Shown here piece after piece: positions 9,737 to 16,971 of a stretch of DNA of 64,000 bases. The position numbers and the translations under genes are program-made. Each line of letters opens with the position of its first letter. Position 1 is the first letter of the stretch. The DNA lies in NCBI GenBank assembly GCA_030765405.1, contig JAVCCP010000071.1, forward strand, positions 134,615 to 198,614, written 5' to 3'. A model generated the notes under the pieces. The model worked only from the letters and a program-made list of their open reading frames with translations, did not search any database and had not been told where the DNA came from. This DNA comes from Candidatus Ancaeobacter aquaticus (lineage in GTDB: Bacteria > Auribacterota > Ancaeobacteria > Ancaeobacterales > Ancaeobacteraceae).

Positions 9737-9777
9737 AAAAAAGGCAGAAGGTGTAAAACCAACCTTCTGCCTTTTTT
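9737..9777 (-). terminator. Rho-independent terminator of the CBM lipoprotein gene
   Basis: Arms 9737-9752 and 9762-9777 are perfect complements (core ggcagaaggt/accttctgcc) around a 9-base loop. Read on the minus strand the stem ends in a run of seven T. It lies 32 bases past the lipoprotein stop, so the transcript from the promoter near 10.5 kb mostly ends here, with limited read-through into the glycoamylase-like gene. Confidence 0.9.
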
Positions 9778-9808
9778 ATCCACTGCCGCACGCGGCATAA
9801 GACTCTAT

Positions 9809-10390
9809 TTATTCGAAATAAATATCATCGATATTGAGAGCACCATATCTTTCAGTACTGTTAATATCATCGAAAACAACTATTACTTCTGTTAACGCAG
9901 AAAAGTCAGTAAGACCTCTAAACTTCTTAATAGGAATTTTGATTTTCTGCCAAGAATCGTTAATACCAGTTACCAGGTATTTTCCAACTTCATTCTTATT
10001 CTTCAATTCTACTTTAAACTGTGAAGTAAAACCTTTCTCTGTATCACCTTTTACATACATGACCAAATATTTGTGCTTTCTTCCATCAAGATTATTAAGC
10101 TTCATCCAAAAACCATTATATGCAGGGTTTGGACTTTCAACATCATAGTCAAGTCTGCAAGAATAACCGCTATCGCCATGTTTGATTGTAGAATCAAATG
10201 ACATTTGGCATCCCTGTGTTTGATCGTTAGGATCCTTATCCCATGAACCGAAATCTGCACCGAGCTTATTAGGCTTTGAACCAGTGTCAAAATTGTCGAC
10301 CACGAGCGGACCAGCCTGCCCACAGCTTGCAACTAAAAGCATTAATGCCCCTACCATTAAAGAAACGACTGTTTTATTCATTCTGAACAC
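9809..10390 (-). CDS. Lipoprotein consisting of a single CBM11/CIA30-like module
   Basis: 193 residues. A lipoprotein signal peptide ends in L-L-V-A-S-C23, so C23 would be lipidated and the rest displayed on the periplasmic or outer face. The mature part is one carbohydrate-binding-like jelly roll: VVDNFDTG, RLDYDVES, GFWMKLNNLDG, MYVKGDTEKG, YLVTGINDSWQKIKIPI, FSALTEVIVVF and LNIDDIYFE. It is the shortest and cleanest copy of the module found in four proteins of this locus. It has its own strong promoter, a 5'-terminal hairpin, a very strong ribosome site (aaggaggaggtg) and a strong terminator, so it is probably made in large amounts as a separate short mRNA. A surface glycan receptor is likely; the ligand is not known. 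Confidence 0.8.
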   Translation of the reverse strand: MFRMNKTVVSLMVGALMLLVASCGQAGPLVVDNFDTGSKPNKLGADFGSWDKDPNDQTQGCQMSFDSTIKHGDSGYSCRLDYDVESPNPAYNGFWMKLNNLDGRKHKYLVMYVKGDTEKGFTSQFKVELKNKNEVGKYLVTGINDSWQKIKIPIKKFRGLTDFSALTEVIVVFDDINSTERYGALNIDDIYFE

Positions 10391-10462
10391 CTCCTCCTTA
10401 TTATTTAATGTTCTAAATTTTCTTCGTGGAATAACACCGTATTAAACCACCTCGTAATTATT

Positions 10463-10486
10463 GACTTACTCATAAGCTGGTAAGTC
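10463..10486 (-). promoter_or_regulatory. 5'-terminal stem-loop of the CBM lipoprotein mRNA
   Basis: gacttac (10463-10469) and gtaagtc (10480-10486) form a perfect 7-bp stem with a 10-base loop. Its outer edge falls at the start point predicted from the -10 box. A hairpin at the very 5' end is a known way to stabilise abundant mRNAs. Confidence 0.55.
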
Positions 10487-10491
10487 TGGAA

Positions 10492-10520
10492 ACTATAGCA
10501 CCTCCTTATTATTTTGTCAA
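10492..10520 (-). promoter_or_regulatory. Strong sigma70-type promoter of the CBM lipoprotein
   Basis: On the minus strand a perfect TTGACA (10515-10520), a 17-base spacer and TATAGT (10492-10497). Predicted start near 10485, giving a leader of about 95 bases. Confidence 0.8.
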
Positions 10521-10535
10521 AAATTATCTACTTTT

Positions 10536-11234
10536 TTATCTATTATTTATCTGTTTTATGAGTAACGCAGCAACTGCCTGCTGGGCCGCCTTTTTACTGC
10601 TTCCTGTCGCTTTGGCCTTATACTTATCAAGTATCGTTCCGCATACTTTGAACTCTTTTTTATGTGATGGGCCATCCTCTTTAAGTACCGTATATTCAGG
10701 TATTACCCCATATTCAGCTTGAGTTATTTTCTGCAATCTACTTTTACTATCGAGGTAATCACAACTCTGGCTAATCATATCGAGATCCTTTTTCATAAGG
10801 GCTACTATAACTCTTCGAGCTTCACTCAGCCCCCCGTCTAAATATATCGCCGCAACAAGAGCTTCATAGGTAGCTGCAAGAATCGTCTCCCTATGCCTTC
10901 CACCCAGCTTTTCTTCTCCCCTCCCTAATGAGATGTATTTTCCTAACGATATTTCACTAGCTATCTTAGATAGATATTCACCTCTCACAAGTCGTGATTT
11001 AATAATCGTCATTTCACCCTCGGAATAATCAGGAAAATATGTGTAGAGATATTCAGTTACCACCATCCCTATGACCGCATCACCCAATAATTCCATACGT
11101 TCATTAGAGGTTTCATGCGAGTCATTGAGCTCGTGGACATAGGAAGTATGAGTCAACGCTTGTTCTATGCATTTTCTGTCTTTGAATACATACTCGATCT
11201 TTTTTTCAAGAAGTGCGTACTGAGCACATTTCAT
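10536..11234 (-). CDS. rnc: Ribonuclease III with a substituted acidic residue
   Basis: A 232-residue dsRNA endonuclease of normal length: RNase III domain (about 8-155) then a dsRNA-binding domain (about 158-230). The signature NERMELLGDAV (44-54) is intact. In the second catalytic segment, where E. coli reads I-L-A-D-T-V-E-A-L, this protein reads I-L-A-A-T-Y-E-A-L. The Asp that helps bind Mg2+ (E. coli D114) is therefore Ala, while the following Glu (E117 equivalent) is kept. The enzyme matures rRNA and some mRNAs in the cytoplasm. Activity may be altered, or another residue may compensate. The gene stands between the CBM locus and a zinc-ribbon protein. Confidence 0.93.
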   Translation of the reverse strand: MKCAQYALLEKKIEYVFKDRKCIEQALTHTSYVHELNDSHETSNERMELLGDAVIGMVVTEYLYTYFPDYSEGEMTIIKSRLVRGEYLSKIASEISLGKYISLGRGEEKLGGRHRETILAATYEALVAAIYLDGGLSEARRVIVALMKKDLDMISQSCDYLDSKSRLQKITQAEYGVIPEYTVLKEDGPSHKKEFKVCGTILDKYKAKATGSSKKAAQQAVAALLIKQINNR

Positions 11235-11341
11235 ATAAACCTCTCTCCCACAATAAATATCGAGACATCACTTAAGACGAAAGATATGCACAAATGTTCC
11301 CTGCTCTCATAACTACTTGTATATCAATGTATTGCAATTAT

Positions 11342-11689
11342 CTACCGTTTTTTATTCAATGCGACCGCAATGCCGATCAAGATAAGAATGCTAATACCCA
11401 ATAAAAGCCCTAAATCAGTTAAACAGAAAATCCCCGTACTAACGGTCCCAACAACATAGACTATTCCCAATATTAATAGAGGCAGAACAATAAATATCCC
11501 TATACCGAATTTCACACCATCTTCTACAGTTAAACCTTTTTGCTTACTGTTCTTATGATGATGTGTTTGGTTCTCATCATCAACTTCCCACTCAACGTTT
11601 ATTTCTTGCTTTCTGACAAATTCCCCGCAATATCTGCATTTAATCGCCTCATCTTTTATTTCTTCAGCACAAAAAGGACATTTTCCCAT
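11342..11689 (-). CDS. Small zinc-ribbon membrane protein of unknown function
   Basis: 115 residues. An N-terminal zinc ribbon has C4-x2-C7 and C18-x2-C21 (CPFCAEEI...CRYCGEFV), followed by a charged His-rich linker (HHHKNSKQ) and two hydrophobic helices (about 62-83 and 88-110), ending NKKR. This zinc-ribbon-plus-membrane layout is common in bacteria, but no function can be assigned from it. It is unlinked by overlap to either neighbour and no clear promoter was seen. Confidence 0.65.
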   Translation of the reverse strand: MGKCPFCAEEIKDEAIKCRYCGEFVRKQEINVEWEVDDENQTHHHKNSKQKGLTVEDGVKFGIGIFIVLPLLILGIVYVVGTVSTGIFCLTDLGLLLGISILILIGIAVALNKKR

Positions 11690-11745
11690 ATGTAATCCAT
11701 TTCGTATAAATACTTGTTTATTCGATAGTAATGCGTTTATTCTGT

Positions 11746-13284
11746 TTAATTCCAGACACTTCTATCTAATGTTCTATACTGAATAGCCTCTGCAAGATGA
11801 TAAGGTTCTATATCCTGACAATTATCCAAATCTGCAATGGTACGAGCAACCTTAAGAATCTTATCATAGCCGCGGGCGCTTAACCCAAGTCTCTCTTCAG
11901 CCTCTTTTAAAAGCACATGCCCTTCAGGAGCAATACTGCAATATTTTTTCATCTGCTTAGATTTCATATAGGCGTTAGAACGTATTGCCTCTCCCTTATA
12001 GCGATCACTTTGCTTAAGACGAGCTATCCCTACACGACGCCGAATAACGGTTGAGCTTTCACCCTGAGTATCTGCAGCCAGCTCATGATATTCTAAAGGA
12101 GGCACATCTATATGTATATCAATCCGGTCTAAAAGCGGACCTGATATTTTTGATACATACTTCTGTATTTGGTAAGGAGTACACCTACACTCATTTTTTG
12201 GGTCTGTATAGTGACCACACGGGCAGGGATTCATCGAGCATACAAGAATAAATCGTGAAGGATATGTTATTGTCCCTTTTATTCTTGTTATATTTACCTC
12301 TCTATCTTCAAGCGGCTGCCGCAACGCTTCAAGTGCATCTCTACGAAATTCGGTAAACTCATCAAGAAAGAGAACCCCATTGTGTGAGAGACTCACCTCG
12401 CCCGGCACTGGATATGAACCGCCGCCGATAAGCCCACCGGTTGAAACAGAATGATGAGGAGACCGAAAAGGTCTTTGGCTCACAACACCTCTCTTTGACT
12501 TCAACATACCTGCGACACTGTGTATATTTGTTACTTCAAGCGATTCATCAACGGTCATTTCAGGAATTATAGTACGAAATCTCCGAGCCAACATTGTCTT
12601 TCCTGATCCCGGAGGACCAATCAATATAATATTGTGACCTCCTGCAGCTGCTATTTCAAGGGCTCTTTTTACATGCGTTTGCCCTTTTACATCGATAAAA
12701 TCTTCATCATATATTATATCATTCTCTGTATGTTCTTTTATTTCTGTTTTGACGCATTCAAGAGATATCGCCCCATGAAGGAACTGGACAACATCTTTTA
12801 AGGTATGTATTGGATATGTTTCGATATGAGGGACCATTGCTGCTTCACAATGATTCCCCTGAGGAACAACAATCTTTGAGATCTTCCATTTTTTCAGCCC
12901 CAACAATATGGGTAAAACTCCCTTAACCGGACGTATCATCCCATCAAGTGCCAGTTCACCTATAAACAAAAAATCGTGCAGAACATCTTGCTTGATCTGA
13001 CCTGATGCAGCGAGAATGCCAATAGCAATCGGAAGATCAAATGAAACTCCTTCCTTTTTAATATCTGCAGGGGCTAAATTAATCGTGATGCGCTTATTTG
13101 GAAATGTAAAACCTGAGTTTATAATCGCTGACTTGACTCTATCTTTGCTTTCTTTAACTGCTTCATCAGGAAGCCCTACTATGACTGTATTTGGAAGACC
13201 TTTTGAACAATCCACCTCTATTTCTACAAGATAAGGATCAACACCATAATAGCTACCTGACTTGACTTTAGCCAACATAATCAA
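11746..13284 (-). CDS. comM: YifB/ComM-family AAA+ ATPase (Mg-chelatase-like)
   Basis: 512 residues, typical for the family. An N-terminal LonC-like domain (about 1-180; [29 protein letters not shown]) precedes the AAA+ core, which has Walker A GPPGSGKT at 223-230, PFRSPHHS, a Walker B-type LFLDEFTEF, and a Cys cluster [11 protein letters not shown]...CRC that may hold zinc. A C-terminal Mg-chelatase-like helical domain follows ([21 protein letters not shown]). ComM is a hexameric helicase that promotes branch migration during natural transformation. With type IV pilus genes in the same window, DNA uptake is possible but not shown. ATG at 13284 or 13278 could be used. Confidence 0.9.
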   Translation of the reverse strand: MIMLAKVKSGSYYGVDPYLVEIEVDCSKGLPNTVIVGLPDEAVKESKDRVKSAIINSGFTFPNKRITINLAPADIKKEGVSFDLPIAIGILAASGQIKQDVLHDFLFIGELALDGMIRPVKGVLPILLGLKKWKISKIVVPQGNHCEAAMVPHIETYPIHTLKDVVQFLHGAISLECVKTEIKEHTENDIIYDEDFIDVKGQTHVKRALEIAAAGGHNIILIGPPGSGKTMLARRFRTIIPEMTVDESLEVTNIHSVAGMLKSKRGVVSQRPFRSPHHSVSTGGLIGGGSYPVPGEVSLSHNGVLFLDEFTEFRRDALEALRQPLEDREVNITRIKGTITYPSRFILVCSMNPCPCGHYTDPKNECRCTPYQIQKYVSKISGPLLDRIDIHIDVPPLEYHELAADTQGESSTVIRRRVGIARLKQSDRYKGEAIRSNAYMKSKQMKKYCSIAPEGHVLLKEAEERLGLSARGYDKILKVARTIADLDNCQDIEPYHLAEAIQYRTLDRSVWN

Positions 13285-13294
13285 TATCTCGCAC

Positions 13295-13456
13295 TCATTT
13301 AGTGGCCCTTTTCATACGAAATGGCCCACCTAGGGGTTTAAATCTTTCAGAACCAACAATTATTTGATCGTCACCAGATGTATCCACGCTCTCCTGTGTT
13401 TGCGCACAACCACATAAAATAAATGAGAGTATAATAACAAGTAATGCTCGGTACAT
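13295..13456 (-). CDS. Small predicted lipoprotein (53 aa)
   Basis: A short gene between comM and the next lipoprotein. The protein starts M-Y-R-A-L-L-V-I-I-L-S-F-I-L-C-G-C17, a classic short lipoprotein signal with C17 as the lipidation site; Cys at -2 is less usual. The mature 37 residues (AQTQESVDTSGDD...GGPFRMKRATK) are polar with a basic end. AGAGGA lies 11 bases upstream of the ATG. No family is recognised. It may be co-transcribed with the larger lipoprotein upstream, whose stop lies 47 bases before this start. Confidence 0.5.
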   Translation of the reverse strand: MYRALLVIILSFILCGCAQTQESVDTSGDDQIIVGSERFKPLGGPFRMKRATK

Positions 13457-13503
13457 TATGGTGGCTATCCTCTTAGCATTTATACTATATAATCTTCGTC
13501 GCT

Positions 13504-13920
13504 CTAAAATTCCATCCGTATTTTTTTGTCTTTCTCAAGATTAACTTCTACGTCCTGCCCAAATACATCGACATTTCTCTTTTTACCCATCTCCTGACCT
13601 ATACCAGTCACCGTCTGGCCAAAATCGTCTGCAGATTCCGTTGCTCCAACAGTTACATTTTCCACTGCACCTCCAGCTGTGTTTGCCGCACCATGAACCA
13701 CTCTTCCCGTATCCCCAGTAACAGCCGCGACCACTTTTCCTGTTCCATCAGCGACTTCTCTAACAACTGTACCTGTACCATCAACAACACCTTTAGCAAC
13801 TTCCCCACCTGTTGTGATTGTTCCCGAGACAATTTTATCCGGTGATGATCCACATCCAAATAAAAACACACCCGAAACACAAATAACCGCTACTAATAGA
13901 CATATGTTTCTCAAATTCAT
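13504..13920 (-). CDS. Lipoprotein with 11-residue repeats
   Basis: The ATG at 13920 is preferred because a ggggga ribosome site precedes it; a start 11 codons upstream is open but has no such site. 138 residues: basic N-terminus, hydrophobic stretch and lipobox L-F-G-C. Residues from about 40 to 105 form 11-residue repeats of the pattern GTGTVVREVAD / GTGKVVAAVTG / DTGRVVHGAAN / TAGGAVENVTV. This period is typical of right-handed coiled-coil or LEA-like amphipathic helices. The tail is charged (VEVNLEKDKKIRMEF). It is probably an outer-membrane or periplasmic lipoprotein with an extended helix. No function is known. Confidence 0.7.
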   Translation of the reverse strand: MNLRNICLLVAVICVSGVFLFGCGSSPDKIVSGTITTGGEVAKGVVDGTGTVVREVADGTGKVVAAVTGDTGRVVHGAANTAGGAVENVTVGATESADDFGQTVTGIGQEMGKKRNVDVFGQDVEVNLEKDKKIRMEF

Positions 13921-13932
13921 TTTCCCCCCAAT

Positions 13933-14004
13933 AGACCAGAAACTAGAGACCACAAACCGCAGACAGGTTATTGTCCATAGTCTTCGGTCTACAATCTGGG
14001 ATCT
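13933..14004. repeat. 7-nt-period array with an inverted partner
   Basis: Units agaccag, aaactag, agaccac, aaaccgc, agacagg (13933-13967) are followed by attgtcc, atagtct, tcggtct, acaatct, gggatct (13970-14004), which are degenerate reverse complements. Both halves keep the 7-base register. They fill the space between the dUTPase stop and the lipoprotein start. Confidence 0.75.
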
Positions 14005-14006
14005 GT

Positions 14007-14384
14007 TTATATATTTTTGTTATCAGCTTCGTCTTTTACCGCATAACCGGTCAGCTGTCGGTCGTGATTAACTTTATTCTTCTTAATATACGTATTACAA
14101 ATGTCTTCAGAAGATAGCTCCAAAACCTGTGCTAAAGAAATCAAAAAGTGAAAGAGATCGACCACTTCAACACGTGCATTTTGTTTATCAAAATCCTGAT
14201 ACTTTGCCCACCATTTCCAAGGAACACTATCAACCAGCTCTGCTGTTTCCTGAGACAGTGCGCGACAATAATTTAATACCCACTGCTGCCTCTGGTCATC
14301 AGTCATCGTATCGGTATCTACACCAATACGCTTATTCAGCTCTTTTTGCATCTCAAACATAAGATCTAATTTATCTTTATCCAT
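14007..14384 (-). CDS. Dimeric-type dUTPase (all-alpha NTP pyrophosphatase)
   Basis: The ATG at 14384 follows a strong gaggaaaaggga site; an ATG nine codons upstream would overlap yraN. 125 residues. The motifs ETAELVDSVPWKWW and EVVDLFHFLISLAQVL match the two metal-binding helices (E-x-x-E and E/D-x-x-D types) of the dimeric dUTPase_2 family, which is related to MazG. Such enzymes hydrolyse dUTP (and dUDP) to dUMP, keeping uracil out of DNA and supplying thymidylate synthesis. This type is common in Campylobacter, kinetoplastids and phages; most bacteria use the trimeric beta-type Dut, which is not in this window. It forms a tight series with yraN and rnhB. Confidence 0.82.
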   Translation of the reverse strand: MDKDKLDLMFEMQKELNKRIGVDTDTMTDDQRQQWVLNYCRALSQETAELVDSVPWKWWAKYQDFDKQNARVEVVDLFHFLISLAQVLELSSEDICNTYIKKNKVNHDRQLTGYAVKDEADNKNI

Positions 14385-14400
14385 TCCCTTTTCCTCATTA

Positions 14401-14796
14401 TTAAAAAGCATTTTTTATATGTGACAACTCAGACACTTCTCCACGCACCAATTGTATAGCAATGACATCAAAACGACAATCTCTATTTGTACATTTATAA
14501 GCGCTCAAATACAACTGGGCAGTGCGGGTAATTGTTCTTATTTTGCTTATCGTGATTGATTCTGTACCGTCTCCATATGCATCAGATGTTCTTGTTTTCA
14601 CTTCTACAAATACGATTGTACCGGCTTCTTCCGCAACAATATCTATTTCACCAAAATGTGATCTAAAATTCTTTTCGCGTACACTATATCCATTTTTTTT
14701 CAAATATCGTTCGGCAATATCTTCTCCAGCTTTACCTATTTTCTTATTATGCACATTACCACTGACCTGGTTTATTTCACCCATTATATATACCAC
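14401..14796 (-). CDS. yraN: YraN family (UPF0102) predicted nuclease
   Basis: 131 residues. The core GKAGEDIAERYLKKNGY...NFRSHFGEIDIVAEE...IVFVEVKTRT is the conserved UPF0102 block. G-E-I-D, then V-E-V-K, forms the PD-(D/E)xK-type nuclease motif, related to archaeal Holliday junction resolvases. Family function is still unsettled. The start overlaps the rnhB stop by 20 bases with the ATG at 14796; an ATG at 14784 would still overlap by 8. The rnhB-yraN pair beside rplS/trmD is a common arrangement in bacteria, which supports the call. Confidence 0.9.
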   Translation of the reverse strand: MVYIMGEINQVSGNVHNKKIGKAGEDIAERYLKKNGYSVREKNFRSHFGEIDIVAEEAGTIVFVEVKTRTSDAYGDGTESITISKIRTITRTAQLYLSAYKCTNRDCRFDVIAIQLVRGEVSELSHIKNAF

Positions 14797-15460
14797 ATAG
14801 TTTTCTTACGGGCTCATAACTTCTTCTATGTATCTGTGAAGGACCGTAGATTTTAAGCTGTTCATTATGAACACGCGTGCCATACCCTTTATGCTCCTTG
14901 AACCCATACTGCGGATATTTCTTATCATATTCGAGCATAATCGAATCCCTGACAACTTTAGCAACAATTGAAGCCGCCGCGATTGATACACTGACACCAT
15001 CCCCGCCAATAATCGCTATTTGAGAAACAGTAACTTCAGGAATAGAAAAAACACCATCAACCAAAATCAGTTCTGGAATCTCAGGAAGATTGCCGAGAGC
15101 CTTTCTCATGGCAAGAAATGATGCTTGATGAATATTGATCCGGTCAATAACACCTTCAGGAACAACACCGATGCCTATCTGGATATCATCACAAGAAATC
15201 ATTTGGCGATAAAGAGAATCTCTTTTCTTTGCGGAAAGTTTTTTTGAATCATTTATTTCTGATAAAAATGGGAGGTTTTGACTAAATACGGTCTCTTGCG
15301 GCAAGACTACAGCAGATGCAACAACAGGTCCTGCAAGACATCCTCTTCCTGCTTCATCTACTCCTGCAATGCACCTGAAACCTTTTTTGCATGCATCACG
15401 CTCAAATTTCAGCATATCTACAGATGGGGAAAGCTTATCTTTTTTCACTATTCGATTCAC
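14777..15460 (-). CDS. rnhB: Ribonuclease HII
   Basis: 227 residues. AGVDEAGRGCLAGPVVASAV at 32-51 carries the first catalytic Asp/Glu pair (D35, E36) and the G-R-G substrate loop. ILVDGV supplies the third acidic residue and SIVAKVVRDSIM the last part. It cuts the RNA strand of RNA-DNA hybrids and removes misincorporated ribonucleotides in the cytoplasm. The extra N-terminal 28 residues before the core are charged and not conserved. It is placed rplS-rnhB-yraN as in many genomes. Confidence 0.95.
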   Translation of the reverse strand: MNRIVKKDKLSPSVDMLKFERDACKKGFRCIAGVDEAGRGCLAGPVVASAVVLPQETVFSQNLPFLSEINDSKKLSAKKRDSLYRQMISCDDIQIGIGVVPEGVIDRINIHQASFLAMRKALGNLPEIPELILVDGVFSIPEVTVSQIAIIGGDGVSVSIAAASIVAKVVRDSIMLEYDKKYPQYGFKEHKGYGTRVHNEQLKIYGPSQIHRRSYEPVRKLCGIYNG

Positions 15461-15544
15461 TATCTACTATCACACTACACAATAAGAATACATTCGATTG
15501 CTATCTAAAAGAACACAGTACCTGTGTGCTATACGACCAATACA

Positions 15545-15895
15545 CTAAGAAACTTTCTTTTTTTCCTTAATCTTTGATTGTTTTCCGACCTTCCCGCGTA
15601 TATAGTACAATTTTGCTCTTCGCACTCTACCTGATTTTACTACTTCAATCTTTTCAACGCGTGGAGAATGAAACTGAAAGACACGTTCAACACCTTCACC
15701 AAAAGAGATTCTTCTTACCGTGAAGGATTTGTTAATACCTGAGCCCTTAATTGCGATAACCGTTCCCGCAAAAAGCTGAGTTCGTTCTTTTTCACCTTCA
15801 ATGATCTTTACAGATACCTTAACGCTATCGCCAACTTTACACGTAGGTACATCTTTTTTTAAAAACGCTGAATCCAATTTTTTTATTATATCCAT
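15545..15895 (-). CDS. rplS: 50S ribosomal protein L19
   Basis: 116 residues, normal length. [24 protein letters not shown]-type [35 protein letters not shown] and [13 protein letters not shown] are the L19 blocks. It sits at the 30S-50S interface. It follows trmD by 39 bases, in the classical rpsP-trmD-rplS order, and ends in a basic tail. Confidence 0.97.
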   Translation of the reverse strand: MDIIKKLDSAFLKKDVPTCKVGDSVKVSVKIIEGEKERTQLFAGTVIAIKGSGINKSFTVRRISFGEGVERVFQFHSPRVEKIEVVKSGRVRRAKLYYIRGKVGKQSKIKEKKKVS

Positions 15896-15934
15896 TTATT
15901 CGCTCCTCTTCTTTTCTTCTATTATTCCTTATAG

Positions 15935-16696
15935 TTATATAGTTTTATTTCTTCTTTTAACAGAAATATTTAATTTATTTTCCTTTTCCACGGTTCTTTT
16001 TATGGCCTGCTGGCGTCTCCACGACTCAATTTTCTTGTGATCTCCCGAAAGCAATACACGAGGAACTTTTTCCCCTCGAAAAACCTCAGGCCTTGTATAA
16101 TGCGGCCAATCCAAGAGAGCATCACTGAACGAATCCTGCTTAATCGATTCTTCGCACCCAACAACGCCGGGAATCAATCGTGCGACCGTGTCGACAACAA
16201 CCATTGCCGCAAGAGCTCCATTGGTTAAAACATAATCGCCTATTGAAATCTCTTTATCGACAACACTTTTGACTCTTTCATCAAATCCTTCATAATGCCC
16301 ACAAATAAAAATCAAATGTGTTTCTTTCGATAGTTCTTCAGCGCAAGGCTGGCAAAATGTTTCTCCTTCAGGAGTAAGAAGTATTACCTTCGTTTTTTTC
16401 TTACGCAACACCGATACAGCATTATAAATCGGCTCAGGCTTCATGACCATTCCCGGTCCTCCGCCATAGGGCCTATCATCAGTTATTTTATGCTTCCCTT
16501 CCGCGTAATCCCGTATATTATGCAGCTTTACATCAATGATTCCCGCAGAAAGAGCCTTACCGATAATACTTTCATGCAACGGCCCGTTACACATATTCGG
16601 GAAAAGCGACAGTACATCAATAAGTAATCGTGCCCGTTTTACTTTTCTTGTTTCTTTTCTTTTACACTTTTTGATTTTTTCTGAATTTCTCTCCAT
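15935..16696 (-). CDS. trmD: tRNA (guanine-N1)-methyltransferase TrmD
   Basis: The conserved protein begins at about residue 24 of the longest frame (LLIDVLSLFPNM) and shows the deep trefoil-knot SAM site: GGGPGMVMKPEPI, IFICGHYEGFDERV, SIGDYVLTNGALAAMVVVDTVARLIPGVVG. It methylates N1 of G37 in tRNAs that read CNN codons, preventing frameshifts. The start is a problem. The only ATG lies inside rpsP, giving a 58-base overlap and about 23 non-conserved Lys/Arg-rich residues. Between there and the conserved N-terminus there is no ATG, GTG or TTG in frame; an ATT lies at 16619-16621. The true start is therefore uncertain. rimM is not between rpsP and trmD, unlike the usual order. Confidence 0.95.
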   Translation of the reverse strand: MERNSEKIKKCKRKETRKVKRARLLIDVLSLFPNMCNGPLHESIIGKALSAGIIDVKLHNIRDYAEGKHKITDDRPYGGGPGMVMKPEPIYNAVSVLRKKKTKVILLTPEGETFCQPCAEELSKETHLIFICGHYEGFDERVKSVVDKEISIGDYVLTNGALAAMVVVDTVARLIPGVVGCEESIKQDSFSDALLDWPHYTRPEVFRGEKVPRVLLSGDHKKIESWRRQQAIKRTVEKENKLNISVKRRNKTI

Positions 16697-16941
16697 TCAG
16701 CCAGAATACCACACTTTCTTAACAATGGCTTCACATTCTCTGATGGTTGAGCCCCAACACCAAGCCAATGTATAATTCTTTCTTTATCAAAATTAATCGT
16801 ATCTTTTTCTTTCAGCGGCTCATATAACCCGACTTTTTCAAGAAACGAACCCTGACGAGGTTTACGAGAATCACACACAACAAGTCTGTATGTAGGCTTC
16901 TTATTGCACCCCAGCCTTCTTAGTCTTATTACTACTGCCAT
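16639..16941 (-). CDS. rpsP: 30S ribosomal protein S16
   Basis: The ATG at 16941 follows ggagggga; another ATG four codons upstream lies within that site. 100 residues with the S16 core AVVIRLRRLGCNKKPTYRLVVCDSRKPRQG, EKVGLYEPL, DKERIIHWLGVGAQPSENV and a Lys/Glu-rich tail (KKSKSVKEKKQEK). The tail codons overlap the longest trmD frame. It is the first gene of the rpsP-trmD-rplS run. Confidence 0.96.
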   Translation of the reverse strand: MAVVIRLRRLGCNKKPTYRLVVCDSRKPRQGSFLEKVGLYEPLKEKDTINFDKERIIHWLGVGAQPSENVKPLLRKCGILAEWREIQKKSKSVKEKKQEK

Positions 16942-16971
16942 CTTCCCCTCCATTCATTAACGTATTAACAT

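Noticed and set aside
9527-9895. Plus-strand frame of 122 codons spanning the terminator at 9.74 kb
   Set aside because: It crosses a strong terminator and the ends of two minus-strand genes and has no family features.
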